Source: Theocolax elegans (Eukaryota; Arthropoda; Insecta; Hymenoptera; Cerocephalidae). Taken from it: DNA of 64,000 nucleotides. Each line of letters opens with the position of its first letter. Position 1 is the first letter of the stretch. The DNA lies in NCBI GenBank assembly GCA_026168455.1, contig CM047426.1:69598916-69662915 (forward strand), given 5' to 3'. A program made the position numbers and the translations under genes. The notes below the pieces were generated by a model. It had not been told where the DNA came from. It worked only from the letters and a program-made list of their open reading frames with translations, and made no database searches. This document shows, piece after piece, positions 1-12,178 of the stretch.

Positions 1-1
1 T

Positions 2-1486
2 GACGGTTCCTTTCGATTTATTTTAAATTTGAAAAAACTAAATAAGTTTATTAAAAAAGTATATTTTAAATTAGAAGATTTAAGGGTTGCCACCAAGCTT
101 GTATCAAAATCGTCATGCATGATTTCGTTGGATTTGCAGGATGCATAATTTTTGGTTCCGGTTAGTACAAAGAGTCAAAAATTTCTTGGCTTTAAATATA
201 ACAAACAATGCTATCAGTTTAAATGTTTACCTTTTGGCTTGTCTACTAGCCCATATGTTTTTACAAAATTAATGAAACCGATAGTTAAATATTTAAGATT
301 TGAGGGCTTTTTAATTGTAATGTATTTGGATGATATGTTGGTTATAGCAAATAGTTATGTAAAATGTTTGAATGATGCATTGTCTATCGTAAATTTTCTT
401 CAACACCTAGGTTTTGTAATCAATTTTAAAAAATCAAAGTTAATACCAAGGACGTTTTGTAAATTTTTGGGTTTTATTGTAAATTCAACCAATAGTACTC
501 TTGTTTTGCCTAAAAATAAAAAAGAAAAATTATTACTAATATTAGTTGAATTTTTAGAAAAAAGTTGTTGTAAAATTGTTGAATTTGCTCGGTTAATAGG
601 TAGCTTAGTAGCAGCTTGTCCAGCTGCTACTAAGCTACCTATTAACATACGGGTGGTTATATATCAAAATAATGGAAATGGATAAATTGAAGGCTTTAAC
701 TTGTTCAAAAGAAAATTTTTATAGCAAAATGGTTATATCAGATAAATCAAAATCAGACATCAGGTGGTGGATAGCCCATATACCTAATAGCAGTTTGTTT
801 TATAGTCAAATGGAATATGCAAGAGTCAATTATACAGATGCTTCTAAGCTTAGTTGGGGTGCCACTGATGGTAGTTCTAAAGTTTTTGGTTCATGGAAAG
901 AATCTCAATTTAATTTTCACATAAACTATAAAGAACTTTTAACTGTTAAACTAGGCCTAGAAGGATTACTTACATAAACAAGATGGGAGGTGTCAGGTTT
1001 GAAAAATATAATAGGTTAGCTACATCTACTTGGCAGTGGGCAGAGAATAAAAATATTTACCTCCGGGCCTCATATATTCCGTCTGTAGAAAATAAGCAGG
1101 CTGACAAATTGTCAAGAATTATAAACCCAGATTCAGAATGGGAGATTTCTCAAGCAGCATTTATAGAGATTTGTAAGACTTTTGGAGTACCAGAGGTAGA
1201 TATTTTTGCCTCTGCAAGAAATAAAAAATGCAAAAATTATTTTTCCTGGCTACCTGACCCTAATGCTCTAGAGATAGATGCATTTACGGTTTCTTGGAAG
1301 CACTTATACTTCTACGCTTTTCCTTCTTTTGTTTTAATTACGAAAACTTTGGAAAAAATTATTCAGGAGGAATCTAGAGGGATTTTAGTTGTACCGGCGT
1401 GGTACAGTCAACCCTGGTATCCTCTTTTTGTAAAACTAGTTGTAGGTAATGTTTTAAAATTTAAACCTATGGAACATTTTTTGTGA
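2..1486 (+). pseudogene. DIRS-type retrotransposon RT and RNase H, decayed
   Basis: The reading frame is open at the left window edge, so the 5' part is missing. Reverse transcriptase is recognised by the catalytic box YLDDMLVIA (about 327-353) and by the preceding CLPFGLSTSPYVF block. RNase H follows at about 672-977, in a shifted frame, with YTDASKLSWGA and INYKELLTV, and continues from 983 with the third acidic residue in NKQADKLSR. The downstream segment with LPDPNALEIDAF is typical of DIRS/PAT polyproteins. Breaks seen: an in-frame TAA at 146-148, a frameshift near 670, and another break near 978. A tyrosine recombinase follows at once, which separates DIRS-like elements from LTR elements. 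Family assignment is confident; the exact clade (DIRS, PAT or Ngaro) is not settled. Confidence 0.85.
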
Positions 1487-2339
1487 TAACAAACATGCAG
1501 ATCTGTTTAATCCTAATGAATGTAATGTGATTGAATTTCTATCTAGTCGTTTCTCAAAGGGTAGTTCATATGGTAGTTTAAATAATGATATGTGCGCAAT
1601 ATCTTTAATATCGAATAATAAGATAGGCGAAAATGTATTAGTTAAACGCTTTTTAAAAGGGTTGTTATAAATTGCGTCCAACGAAAGCTAAATATTTTTA
1701 TACTTGGGACATTAATACTGTATTAGACTTTTTAGAAAATTTAGGTGACAATAAAGTATTATCCATGGAGGAATTAAGTTATAAAACGCTAGTTCTTTTA
1801 TCATTAGGTACTGCACAAAGAAAGCAGCCGCTATCAAAAATAAGGATGGAAAATATCATTTTTAATGCTGATAAAGTGGAAATTCTGATTACTGATTTAT
1901 TTAAGAATTCACGACCAGGGTTTAAGCAACCAGTTTTAATTATTCCAAAGCTTAATGAAAGACCTGGTGTTTGTATTTATCTAAGCATTAGAAATTATAT
2001 TGAGCGAACAAGTCTATTGAGAAAAATGTACTTTTCTTATTTGTATCCTTAAAAAAGCCTTATGTATCAGTTGGTTCATAAACATTAAGTAGGTGGACAA
2101 AACTAGTTTAAAAAAAAAGAAAAGAAAAAAAAGCAGGTATAGATACGTCTATGTTTACAAGCCATTCCACAAGGCATGTTTCTACTTCGGCAGCTTTTAC
2201 GCGAGGAGTAGATTTAGAGGAAATTATGAAGGTAGCAGGTTGGTCAGAGAATTCAGAAGTTTTTGCTAAATTCTACAATAGACCTGTAAACTCTAAAAAT
2301 AGTTCCTTTGTGTTTAATATTTTAAGAAAAAATATATAA
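1487..2339 (+). pseudogene. DIRS-type tyrosine recombinase, decayed
   Basis: This is the integrase-equivalent of the DIRS element, which inserts a circular DNA intermediate by tyrosine recombination instead of a DDE integrase. The helical N-terminal part lies at about 1487-1669 and ends in a TAA. The catalytic part continues in another frame from 1672. The conserved set is visible: Arg in LSLGTAQRKQPL (about 1806-1840), H-x-x-R in TSHSTRHVSTSAA (about 2155-2195), Trp in AGWSEN, and the nucleophile Tyr in FAKFYNRPV (about 2260-2285). A frameshift or insertion separates the first Arg from the HxxR segment (about 2050-2150, A-rich). It belongs with the RT/RNase H immediately upstream. The protein is no longer translatable in one frame. 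Confidence 0.85.
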
Positions 2340-2789
2340 GTAATATTTATTGTTTTAGTCACTTTTCAGAAGTGGCGAATTAAGAGATGTAATAAAGATT
2401 ATAATGTTGACGGCAATAAAGATTATAATTTTCCTGTATAAATTGTTAAAGTTACTCTAAAGAACTACATGTATATAATCTCGAAAGCAAAGTTTGAAGT
2501 ATAATTGATGATCAAACGAACTTACCTGTAAGTGAAGTTTGATCGTAATTATACGAGAACTTCGCTCGAAGAGATTATAACCCTCCAAAAATAACCCATC
2601 CCTCTGAAGGTTTACTTTAACAATATTATACAATCTCATAAAGAATGAAGAGTAGAAGAGTAAAAGGGGTATTCGCAAGGGCGGCTCCCCCTCCACTGGT
2701 ATAGTTTTTTACTCTCTGAAATGATCCGTTGTGTCATCTGGCGAGCAGCTGAGGAAGTACTACATGTATATAATCTCTTCGAGCGAAAT
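2340..2789 (+). repeat. Probable 3' terminal region of the DIRS element
   Basis: Non-coding. A 17-nt word, tacatgtatataatctc, occurs at about 2467 and again at about 2761. A segment cttcgctcgaagagattata (about 2562-2581) is the inverted counterpart of tataatctcttcgagcgaa (about 2771-2789). Direct plus inverted short repeats downstream of the recombinase fit the split-repeat ends of DIRS/PAT elements. The junction with the next repeat family is at about 2789, where similarity to the 51601-53275 palindrome starts. Assignment to DIRS is inference from position. Confidence 0.45.
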
Positions 2790-3770
2790 ATTGCTATAAC
2801 TGTGTGAATATATTTTAAGTTCTCCTGAATTTTTTTAGATTTTTTCGGGGCCGTTATTTTAAGGTACAGGGAGTCAAAGTTGACATTGTAGCACTTTTTT
2901 GCATTATATGCCAATTTTCATTAATTTGTAACTCCCAAGGGATGAAGTTTTCACTATAAACATAAATATGACTTTTTTTGTTAAACTTTCTGAACTTTTC
3001 ATTAAAAATACTTTTAAAGACATAAATATATGCTGTCACACTCTTGTAAGCCATTTAAACCTTAAGTAGTCAAAACAGCAATTCTGCTCCGGACTCTGGA
3101 AACCTAATACTGTCTAAAAGATGTCTTTTTATAGTCAGAAACTGCCTATAAATTTCCAGAGTGGGTCTAAACCATTAAGGAGGTTCCATTCTCAATATTC
3201 GCTAATTAATTGATAAAAAAGTAGAACAGAATGTAAAAAAATAAGAGAAGAGGTGCCTTCGTTTATTGACAATCTAATTGTGTGCTGAATTTTAGATTAA
3301 AATATTATTGCGTTTTCGAGAAAAGTCTTACCAAAAATATCAAATCTTTTCACCTCGTTGAGGTTAGATTTACATTTTTGGTAAGACTTTTCTTGAAACG
3401 CAATAATATTTTAATCTAAAATTCAGCACACAGTTTGATTGTCAGTAAACGAAGGCGCCTCTTCTCTTATTTTTTCACATACTGTTTTATTTACAAATTG
3501 ATTACTAATAAGCACGATTGCCGATAAGGTAGGGAGGATAAATATTGACTATGGCACCCTGTTAAGACCACTTTTGATCAAAATGTCTCGGAAAAATGCC
3601 CGAAATATCAATAGAAATGTATATTTGTTGTCTTATAACGATGAGTCTGTTAGCATGATCATTGCAAAAAAATTCATGTAGTTACTTGGGAGTGGTAGAA
3701 AAGCATCTCCACTTTTTTCAGTATCAATCTAATCTCCTGTAAGCTGTTAAAAATACGAATATAATTATAC
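2790..3770 (+). mobile_element. Truncated copy of the 1.67 kb palindromic element (interrupted)
   Basis: Segments 2790-3178 and 3566-3770 match the left part of the palindrome at 51601-53275 closely, for example the stretch starting aatattgctataactgtg and the stretch around gcagaatcctgctccgg-like text at 3080-3130. The outer terminus is missing because the copy abuts the DIRS tail. It is split by a separate insertion at about 3178-3565. There is no coding capacity; short open frames on the minus strand are incidental. Confidence 0.7.
3178..3565. mobile_element. Nested ~385 bp palindromic MITE
   Basis: The segment interrupts the preceding repeat: the related copy near 52040 reads straight through this point. 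Its two halves are inverted copies. The stretch ataagagaagaggtgccttc (about 3240) pairs with gaaggcgcctcttctcttat (about 3450), and the arms containing the attttagattaaaatattattgcg-type stretch pair around a centre near 3355. A short ttaag(a) at both junctions may be the target duplication. No coding capacity. Confidence 0.65.
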
Positions 3771-3829
3771 AATTTTAAAATATTCATTTTTAAACATTTA
3801 TCATGCTGGATTTTCAATTTTACAACCCC

Positions 3830-5640
3830 TATCCACGTAAAAAAATTGTATAAAGATTTATAAAAATTATATAAAATGAATTGTATACAATTTGCATAAA
3901 AAATTGGTCTTATAAAATTTTTATAAAAAAGATTGGGTTTTATAAATATATATTTTTATTAATCTCTTAAATAAATAACATACTTAAAAGCACATTTCAA
4001 AGGAATTTACATACAAAAACGCGGTTCACTTTAGGCTCAATATAAATTGAAACATTTTAAAATAGAGATAAATAAGAAAGATAAATAAGAAAATATTTAA
4101 AAACGTTCGAGACAAGTTTTAAAATTTTTTTACTGTATTTTATAGGTTGGAAAAAGTTTGTGAAAACTGTGGGAAAAATTTTTCAAAAACTAAATGTTAA
4201 AGTTTTGGGAATGAATACATGGAGCCTTAAAAAACAGGACTGCGAAATTCATCAGCTTTCAGTTATGGTGATTGGTGACTTGTACCGACGCTTCTACGCA
4301 CAGAAAAGCTGTTGATCGTTCCTTTAAAATCGTCTAACATGCAACAAAAATATTACAAAAACACAAAAGTATCTATTTTTGTAATTTAATCGATACCGAA
4401 AAATGTACTCAATCGCTAAGTTTTTACAAACCTAAAGAAAGGAGGACTTATCTGATCAAAAGTGCAGTCGGTGTTGAATCTTCAGGTCTCGATATTCCTT
4501 ATCCAGTATGGCTTTCAAATCCTCAAAAGTGATGATGCTCCATGCTGGTTCATTCACGCAACGCATTTATCAAGGTTAAAAGTACGACTTCCGCGACGAA
4601 TTTAGTGGTAAACTGCTTGATTAAGTAAAATACGATGGCGAACGTTTCGCGCTGTACGAAGCTCACGGGAATAAGATATTAAATTGAAGTTTATTAGATG
4701 TCAAACTAAAGTTGGTTTGTTTAGAAAAAAATAACTGCAAGATGATCACTTTTTCTTGACGATAGAGAAAAAAACCAACATCAGTTTGACATCTAACCAA
4801 CTTCTGTTTGATGTCTTATTCCCGTCAGCTTCGTGCAGCACGAAACGTTTGCCGTCGTATTTTATTTAATCAAGCAGTTTACCACTAAATTCGTCGTGGA
4901 AGTCGTACTTTTAACCTAGATATATGTGGTGCGTGAATCGACCAGCAATTTTGAGAATTTGAAACTGAGTCTCGGTGAGGGGAGACCCGGAATATTGAGA
5001 CCTGAAGATTCAACTCCGACTGCACATTTGATCAGATAAGTTCTCCCTTCTCTAGATTTTTAAAAACTTAGCGATTGAGTACATTATATACTTTGTGTTT
5101 TTGTAATATTTTTGTTGCAGGTTAGATGATTTTAAAGGTACGACCAACAGCTTCTCCGTGCGTAGAAGCGTCGGTACGAGTCACCAATCGCCACTGCTGC
5201 CAGCTGATGAATTTTGTAGTCCTGCTTTTAAGGTTACATATATTTATTCCCAAAACTTTAACATTTAAGTTTTGCAAAATTTTTCCCAACCTATAAAATA
5301 CCGCAAAAAAATTATAACTTATCTCGAACGTTTTTAATTACTTTATTATTTTCTTTTTCTCTTTTAAAATGTTTCAATTTATATTGAGCCTAAAGTGAAC
5401 CGCGTTTTTGTATGTAAATTCCTTTAATATTTGTTTTAAAGTGTGTTAAAGTGTGTTATTTATTTAAAAAATTAATAAAAATATTTTTTTTATAAAAGCC
5501 AATCTTTTTTAAAAAAATTTTATAAAGTTTTTGTAAGACCAATTTTTAATAAAAATTGTGTAGAATTAATTTTATACAATTTTTATAAAGACTTTATAAA
5601 TTTTTTTTACGGATAAATTTTTTATAAAAGTTTTATAAAA
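3830..5640. mobile_element. Large fold-back element, ~0.9 kb inverted arms
   Basis: The two halves are inverted copies around a centre near 4743. Pairs seen by eye include acgcggttcactttaggctc (about 4019) with its complement near 5385, the aagtacgacttccgcgacga region (about 4580) with the block near 4895, and attagatgtcaaactaaagt (about 4688) with the block near 4778. The outer ~130 bp on each side are degenerate runs of tttttataaaattttataaa. No coding region was found. It is a non-autonomous fold-back or very long-TIR DNA element; its family is unknown. Confidence 0.75.
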
Positions 5641-6345
5641 TACATTTTATATAGTTTTTATAAAAAATTGGCCACATAAAAATTGTATAAAAATACATTT
5701 TATAAAATTTTTATGAAAATATATAGAAGGACTGTTTAAAAACTAAATTAAACGTTTCAAATGAGCTGCACCATTCTGCAGTAACGGATAAAAAAATTTA
5801 GATGGCACGACTGAGAGGTTATGGATACCAAAAAAATTAGTATTTCAGCGCGGCGAAGAATTACTGCTACCACCGACGATATTGATAAAAAAGTCCACAG
5901 TTCCTCCTTCGATTTGGCTGAAAGTTTTGAACGCCTTTTTGCTTTTTTCAAAGTTGTTGCATCCGGCGGACTCTTAACGTCGACTTGGACATCGTGAAGG
6001 TTAGACGGGGTCTGACCAAATGTTTTGTTCTATGGTTGTCAAGTCAATATTGAGGCAGCAGTATAATTCTTCGTCGCACAGAAATACTAATTTTTTTGGT
6101 ATCCATAACCTCTCGGTCGTGCCATCTAAATTTTTTTATCCGTTACTGCAGGATGGTGCAGCTCATTCGAAACGTTTAATTTAGCTTTTAAACAGTCCTT
6201 CTATATATTTTTTATAAGAATTTTATAAAATGTATTTTTTATAAAAATTTTATAAAATGTATTTTTTATACTATTTTTATATGGTCAATTTTTTATAAAA
6301 ACTATATAAAATGTATTTTATAAAATTTTTATAAAAAATTTATAA
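5641..6345. mobile_element. Second fold-back element, same terminal motif
   Basis: Inverted arms: the segment at about 5722-5845 (starting tatagaaggactgtttaaaa) is repeated in reverse complement at about 6085-6210, with the centre near 5965. The outer ends are the same ttttataaaattttataaaa type as the adjacent 3830-5640 element, so both may be one family sharing termini but with different cores. No supported coding region. Confidence 0.7.
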
Positions 6346-6764
6346 ATTATTTTCAGTTGGGCATACTTTATACTCAGGATTAGTCATGTCCATTTGTTAG
6401 CATAATCTATGGATAACTTGACTAGTATCTAAAATTATGTGTAGAAGACGCATAATTCTTTCACTTGGGGCGTAAAATAATATCCCAGACGATATTTTAT
6501 TTCCTAATATTTAATTTGTTACTATGGAAATCCAAATTTTAAGTCTATATTATAATTTCTCACTTGAAAAGAAATCTTAGTAATAAATCTATAATTATTT
6601 TTTATTTCATCAAATTGAAATATTAAACTATCTACTATAATTATATTAGTCATTGTTAATAGTAATAATATAGAGTAACACATACACTTACTGGCACATG
6701 ATTTGAGTATTTATGTTGATGAAGAGGAATTAATACCTTTGTTAAGTTTAAATGTATATGCAGC
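6346..6764. other. AT-rich spacer, nothing recognised
   Basis: No open frame, repeat or RNA gene that I can support; very AT-rich. Confidence 0.5.
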
Positions 6765-7440
6765 ATTTCATGTCAAGTAGAGCGATCAAAATTTTAAAAT
6801 GTAACAAATTTTAGGTACACGCTGGAAATTTTTTCCAGAAAACAGGAAAATATTTGTAGATATTGGAATCTATTTGTTCAAAAGCTATTGTAACCAAAAA
6901 AATTGAGTTTTTCAAGTTTTTTTCAACACCATCTGTGTTTACCGTTATTTAACTCAAGAGCTATAAACTTTTACTATATAACATTACATGTAACATTGGT
7001 TGCTAATTATATCTAGAATTTATTCTGGTGGAATAGAATTTCTAATTTCAAAGTCAACGTCTCATAAACTACATTTATTACAAAAAATTTTAACTTCGCC
7101 ACAATTGATTTTTTCATCCAAAAGTCTAAAAGAAAGCTTGAAGCAATACCTTTTAAATGGTCTATAGCTTGTAAGTTGCCTTGAATTCTGTAAAATATGT
7201 TATAAAACCTTAAATAAATTCAAAATTTTTTTAGAAATTGAAAAGGGAATTGCAATGTTAATTTTTGAAATTTTTTTGTGTTTTTCTTAATTATCATAAC
7301 ATTTTATAGAATTGAAGGCAACTTACAAGCTATAGACCATTTAAAAGGTGTTGCTTCAAACTTTTTTTTATACTTTTCTAGAAAAACATTTCTTGTGCAT
7401 TTCAAAATTTAGACCGAACCACATGACATGGAGCGCGCTA
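6765..7440. mobile_element. Palindromic MITE, diverged relative of the 0.95 kb family
   Basis: Inverted arms: ttttaaatggtctatagctt (about 7151) pairs with aagctatagaccatttaaaa (about 7329), with the centre near 7255. The outer end reads catttcatgtcaagtagagc, similar to the end ctatttcacgtcaagtagta of the palindromes at 40545-41488 and 56593-57549. It is non-coding. Relationship to that family is inferred from the shared terminal motif. Confidence 0.6.
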
Positions 7441-7470
7441 TATATTTTCATTTTATATTATTTTAAATAA

Positions 7471-8981
7471 CACAGCCACACAAAAAAAAATGTCAAAACC
7501 CACGGACCAGACCATATATACCTTATGTTTTTGAGGTCGCTGATTCCGAATCCGTGGTCCATTTGACCCCATCACCTCAGGGTCAAGGTCACGTCAAGGT
7601 CAAATTTACAAAATTAACGGCAACCAAGGTTTAACAGTATACATATATGTTTTTGGGGTCGCCGAATCCGAATATGTGGTCCGTTTAACTCCATCACCTC
7701 GTAGTGAAGGTTATTTGAAGGTAAAATCGACAAAATTCTTGTAAAACAAACCAAACTTCATGTCATTTATTTTTTCTTACTATACCTTACACGTTTCTCA
7801 TCAAATGATCGGTGCAAAGGTTTCCTTTTACATTTTTCCACTACAATGAAGGAAACATATGATAATCTCAAAATTATAATACATAATATTCAGTATGATA
7901 AGCATAAATGGCGGATATGTGCTGATTTGAAAGTTTCTGGAATATTGTTAGGACAGCAGTCTGGACTTACAAAGACGCCATGTTTCTTGTGCTTATGGGA
8001 TAGTAGAGATCGTGCAAAGCACTATACAAATCATAAATGGCCTGAAAGAAAATCTCTCGAAGTCGGAAAGAGTAACGTTATAGCTACTTCATTGGTTGAT
8101 CCAAAAAGAGTTCTCATTCCTCCATTACAGATAAAACTTGGACGAAACAATTCGTTAAAGCTTTAGATAAAGATAGCCAGTGCTTCAAATACTTTCAAAG
8201 TAAATCAGATGCGAAATTGAAGGAAGGTATTTTTGACGGTCCAGAAATTAGAAAAATGATGACTGATGACCAGTTTATTAGTTCCATGACAAACATTGAG
8301 AAAGCTGCATGGCTTAGCTTTAAGGAAGTTACTGAAAACTTTTTGGGTAATCGCAGAAGCCCAAATTACAAAGTAATTGTATCTAAAATGGTTGAGAACT
8401 ATGGGAATATGGGTTGCCTAATGAATTACAAACTACATTTTCTGCACAATCACTTGGATAGTTTTCCTGGAAACTGTGGCGATTATAGCGAAGAACAGGG
8501 AGAGCGTTTTCACCAAGATGTTAAAGTAATGGAGAAGCGTTATCAAGGTAGATGGGATGCTAGTATGCTGGCCGACTACTGCTGGATGTTGAAAAGAGAT
8601 TGTGAAACTACTGGGAAAAAACGTAAAAGGAAACATTTGCACCGATCATTTGATGAGAAACGTGTAAGGTATAGTAAGAAAAAATAAATGGTATGAAGTT
8701 TGGTTTGTTTTACAAGAATTTTGTCGATTTTACCTTCAAATAACCTTCACTACGAGGTGATGGAGTCAAACGGACTACGGATTCGGATTTGGCGACCCCA
8801 AAAACATATATGTATACTGTTAAACCTTGGTTGCCGTTAATTTGTAAATTTGACCTTGACCTGACCTTGACCCTGAGGTGATGGGGTCAAATGGACCACG
8901 GATTCGGAATCAGCGACCTCAAAAACATAAGGTATATATGGTCTGGTCCGTGGGTTTTGACATTTTTTTTGTGTAGCTGTG
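7471..8981 (+). mobile_element. CAC-ended DNA transposon with ~290 bp TIRs, internally deleted
   Basis: The left end cacagccacacaaaaaaaaa (7471) is repeated inverted at the right end (…gtgtagctgtg, ending 8981). The TIRs extend for roughly 290 bp, to about 7760 and from about 8690. A 3-bp TAA flanks both ends (7468-7470 and 8982-8984), the likely target duplication. Ends starting CAC with a 3-bp duplication fit the CACTA/Mirage/Chapaev group. The element carries only the C-terminal part of a transposase-like gene, so it looks like an internally deleted derivative. Superfamily placement is inference. Confidence 0.75.
7846..8687 (+). pseudogene. Transposase-like protein C-terminal part, in two frames
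   Basis: Two open stretches (7846-8166 and 8217-8687) read as one protein with a break near 8166. Features in order: ICADLKVSGILLG, then a CxxC (TPCFLCLWDSRDR), a long helical region, HFLHNHLDSFP, then YSEEQGERFHQDVKVMEKRY with an acidic pair, and a Lys/Arg-rich tail resembling a nuclear localisation signal (KKRKRKHLHR). Proteins of this type are common, multi-copy and usually unannotated in arthropod genomes. The order CxxC, H-rich, acidic E resembles the RAG1/Transib-type core seen at 59747-61590. The N-terminal half, with the first catalytic Asp, is absent. It lies centrally between the TIRs, which supports a transposase role. Confidence 0.65.
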
Positions 8982-8984
8982 TAA

Positions 8985-10185
8985 TCTATATACTGTAGTA
9001 CATTTATTTCTCTCATAAATTTTTTTATAGTATTTATGCTTATTACTAATAATAATAAAGCAGCAAATTGATGCGAGGAAGTTCTTTTTGTAAAATATTA
9101 AATTTATCTATAGCTACTACTAGATCTTCATAATACAAATATTACAATATATAGATATAAATTTCATGTAATTATTGCATAAGATGGTAAGTCTTAGATA
9201 TATCTTTAAAATTCACTATTACCAATTGGAAATCAAAATTCAAAAAATACCTTAGAAAGACTACTTATATGGGAGATTCTACATCAAGTGATCGGGAAAA
9301 AAATAAAGTTCATCTTAAATAGTTGCAACCTACAGGAAATTACATGAAGAAAGTAGAAATGTATGAGTCTTAATAAGCTTTGCATAAAACAATTTTATAC
9401 TAATTAAAATATTTACGTTTTATAATTCTGCAAAGTGACGAATAGTTATAAAGTATACTTCAATATCGCAGAGAGGAAAATACTAATAATATGAATATAA
9501 TGAATAGTGGATTGAGCAATTATTTCTAAAAAATGTTCTGTAAAATTATAATAACAATTTGAAACAAAATGAATTCATCGTTCGTAAATATGTATATGTA
9601 TACAATATATAATATCGGTCTCACCGAACTAAATACTTTACTTTAGAATAAAACAGGCCTATTGTACTCTTTGCCCACTGTGGTTGGTAGAATTTCCCAG
9701 AGCACGGCCATTCTAAAAAAATTATTAAAGGCGTTTCGTCCTCGATCTCCAGCTTGGACTCCTCAGTAAGGAAATGGAGATCTTACCCTAGACGCCTGTC
9801 GCAAGATGAACCGCGACGCCAGCAAGATGTTCCGCGGCTATATATATAGAAAAGAGACGACGATCTCTCCACCGAGTGCAGAGAGATAGTCATCTCCATC
9901 GGCTCCATCAGGTCTCTATAATCAATTATTTGTATTTACATGTCAAAAATATTAACATTTTTTTAAAATTACATAATTTAATTTTTCTAAAGGCATTTAA
10001 AAGAATGTATCTATATACATTATTTAATACATGCAACTATATCATACTTTAATAAAACTATATAGAAACAAATCAGCATTATGATATGTTACGTTTCATG
10101 ATGAATCAAATAACAGCTACAAAAGTAAAAAAAAGCTATTTAACAGTTTAAGCATTAATGGGTTAGAGGTATTGTCTGCTAATTT
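8985..10185. other. Spacer, nothing recognised
   Basis: Mostly AT-rich and non-coding. A GC-richer patch at about 9650-9910 (with cctcgatctccagcttggac) has no open frame and no partner elsewhere in the window that I could find. Confidence 0.45.
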
Positions 10186-10189
10186 ATTT

Positions 10190-12160
10190 TGCGACGCTAC
10201 TTTTCGTCGGGAAAAATCTAATTGGATTAAATTATAACCCGTCGGAGGTTCCGTCGTAACGACGTTGAAAATGGCTAGATATCGCCGATTTGTATTTAAT
10301 TGGGCGCCTGGCGATATTTAAATTAAAAATGAAATAACTGAACTAATTACTTTACAAAACGATTCGGTAACCCGGCAAATCTCCACCTCGACTCCTCGTC
10401 ACAGAGGGAATCCCGACGGCTGACCACCTCGGAACCGGCGGCTTTTAGAGTAAAGGAAAAATCAAATAACACACTCGCGATTTAATAATCAAACTCAACT
10501 TAATTTATTGAAAATTTAAATATGCAAAATATTACAACTTCCGGCACCGACACAATATTAACGCGATCCGCGACCGACTCTCACACGTGCACACAATCTC
10601 TCACACAACTCCGTCCGTCCGGCAAATATAAGAATTTAATATTTAAAATAATTCGGCCGCCCGGTCGGGCTGACCGTAAATATTACTCGCCTAATAAATC
10701 TTTCTCAGCTCCAAGACCACTCTGCTCGACTCTACTTCTCGACTACAACTCTGTACTCTACTCTGCTCAAAAAAATGGCTACTCTACTCAAATACTCTAC
10801 TCTACAAAAATCGACTGCCTCGTCGGACGATCAGGTAGCAAATCATCGAGACCGGCTTCTTCATCCGGCTCGCGGCGTGGCTTGATCCCCAAAATTAAGG
10901 ATTTTCCTCCCCACCTTATCGCTATCCTTCTCTAACTTACTCTACACCTTATCTACCAACGTTGATTAGGGTGGTTGATTGCGTGATCGATACGCGTAGT
11001 CAGCCTTGATCTTATTTCCGTCAAGGCCGATTATCCAATAATAGTGGTTTACGTCACCACCAACCTGTTCATTATTGGGTCGATCACGCAACCAATCATC
11101 CCCGACACTCGGAAGGCGCGCATTACAAATAATTAACTACCATATCGGTAACCCATTCGGTGCTGCCACCCCGTGCCTACCGGCTATGTAAGTAATACTA
11201 ACTATCCCGACACATTCACACAACAATTAGTATTTAATTTCCGCACTATTTACAACTATATACACACTATAAAATTATTAAAAATCGCCCCAAACTCTAC
11301 CGACGGATCTACATAATTGTTATTTAAAATTAACTACTACGCAACGTGATTAAAATAATTAATTAACCTAATATACGTGTGCGTGCTATATACTATAGTA
11401 TATACGCATACATAGGTGTGCGCGCACCGTATAAATATGTATATATATATATTCTAATATGCCGCGGTATACCTTTGCACGCATGCATTAGGTATACCGC
11501 GACTCCTACTCTACTCGCGCTCCCCTCGCTCCGCGCGCTCCCACCCATTATCCCACTACGGTCGCTCACTCGAGCATCTTCGCGCGCGCAACACTCTCGC
11601 TGCTCGAGTGATTCCCCCTTCCCCGCGCACCACGCCTAGTGCCGCACGAGCGTCGCCGTCGGTGCCGCGTTCCCCGGTATACGGGTGTAAGGTGGGGGAG
11701 CACCCTGGCTCTCCCGACTACTATTGCGTAGTTCGGGCGTGCGCGCACCCATGCGCCATCTCAGCCGTCGTCGTCTGCTGAGCACGTGTGACGGTTGAGG
11801 TTAGGACGCCGCCTAACCTCCCGTCTTGTTGACATCAGCAGCGGGTACGCCAGGTATCGTGAGACGACCTGGGCTCGGTCCTTGGCTCACGATACCTCTC
11901 GGCCGTGGTCTGGGTCGTAGTCCGCGTACTACCGTCGGGTATCGGTCGCGTCGATCGTCGGCTCCGTCGCTACAACATACCCATACCGTGGGTATCAATA
12001 TTCGCTTTAAAAGTGCATCGGTGCACTTCGGTCCGTCTGCGAGGGATTCGCTACCTGCGACGCGATCGCGAGCTATCATAATGTAACAATTATGCATGCA
12101 CATGACTTGTAAATACAAGCCATGTGCATGTACTTGTGCGTTGTATTTTACAACGTCACA
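10190..12160 (-). repeat. Gypsy 3' LTR
   Basis: This is the left of the two direct repeats, nearly identical to 16349-18317. It is very GC-rich for this window between about 11500 and 12060. The open frames in it, such as 11379-11639 and 11826-12086, recur identically in the other LTR and show no protein-like constraint, so I treat them as non-coding. Confidence 0.93.
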
Positions 12161-12178
12161 AACAGCCCCCTCCTAAAC
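12161..12178 (-). promoter_or_regulatory. Polypurine tract
   Basis: On the minus strand the segment reads aggagggggctgtt directly before the TGTGACG start of the 3' LTR. This is the expected place and composition for the plus-strand primer of reverse transcription. Confidence 0.75.

Noticed and set aside
11379..12118. Several open frames (60-101 codons) within the GC-rich part of the Gypsy LTR, repeated at 17536-18275
   Set aside because: They lie within LTRs, overlap on both strands and show only composition-driven residues; being identical in both LTRs only reflects recent duplication.
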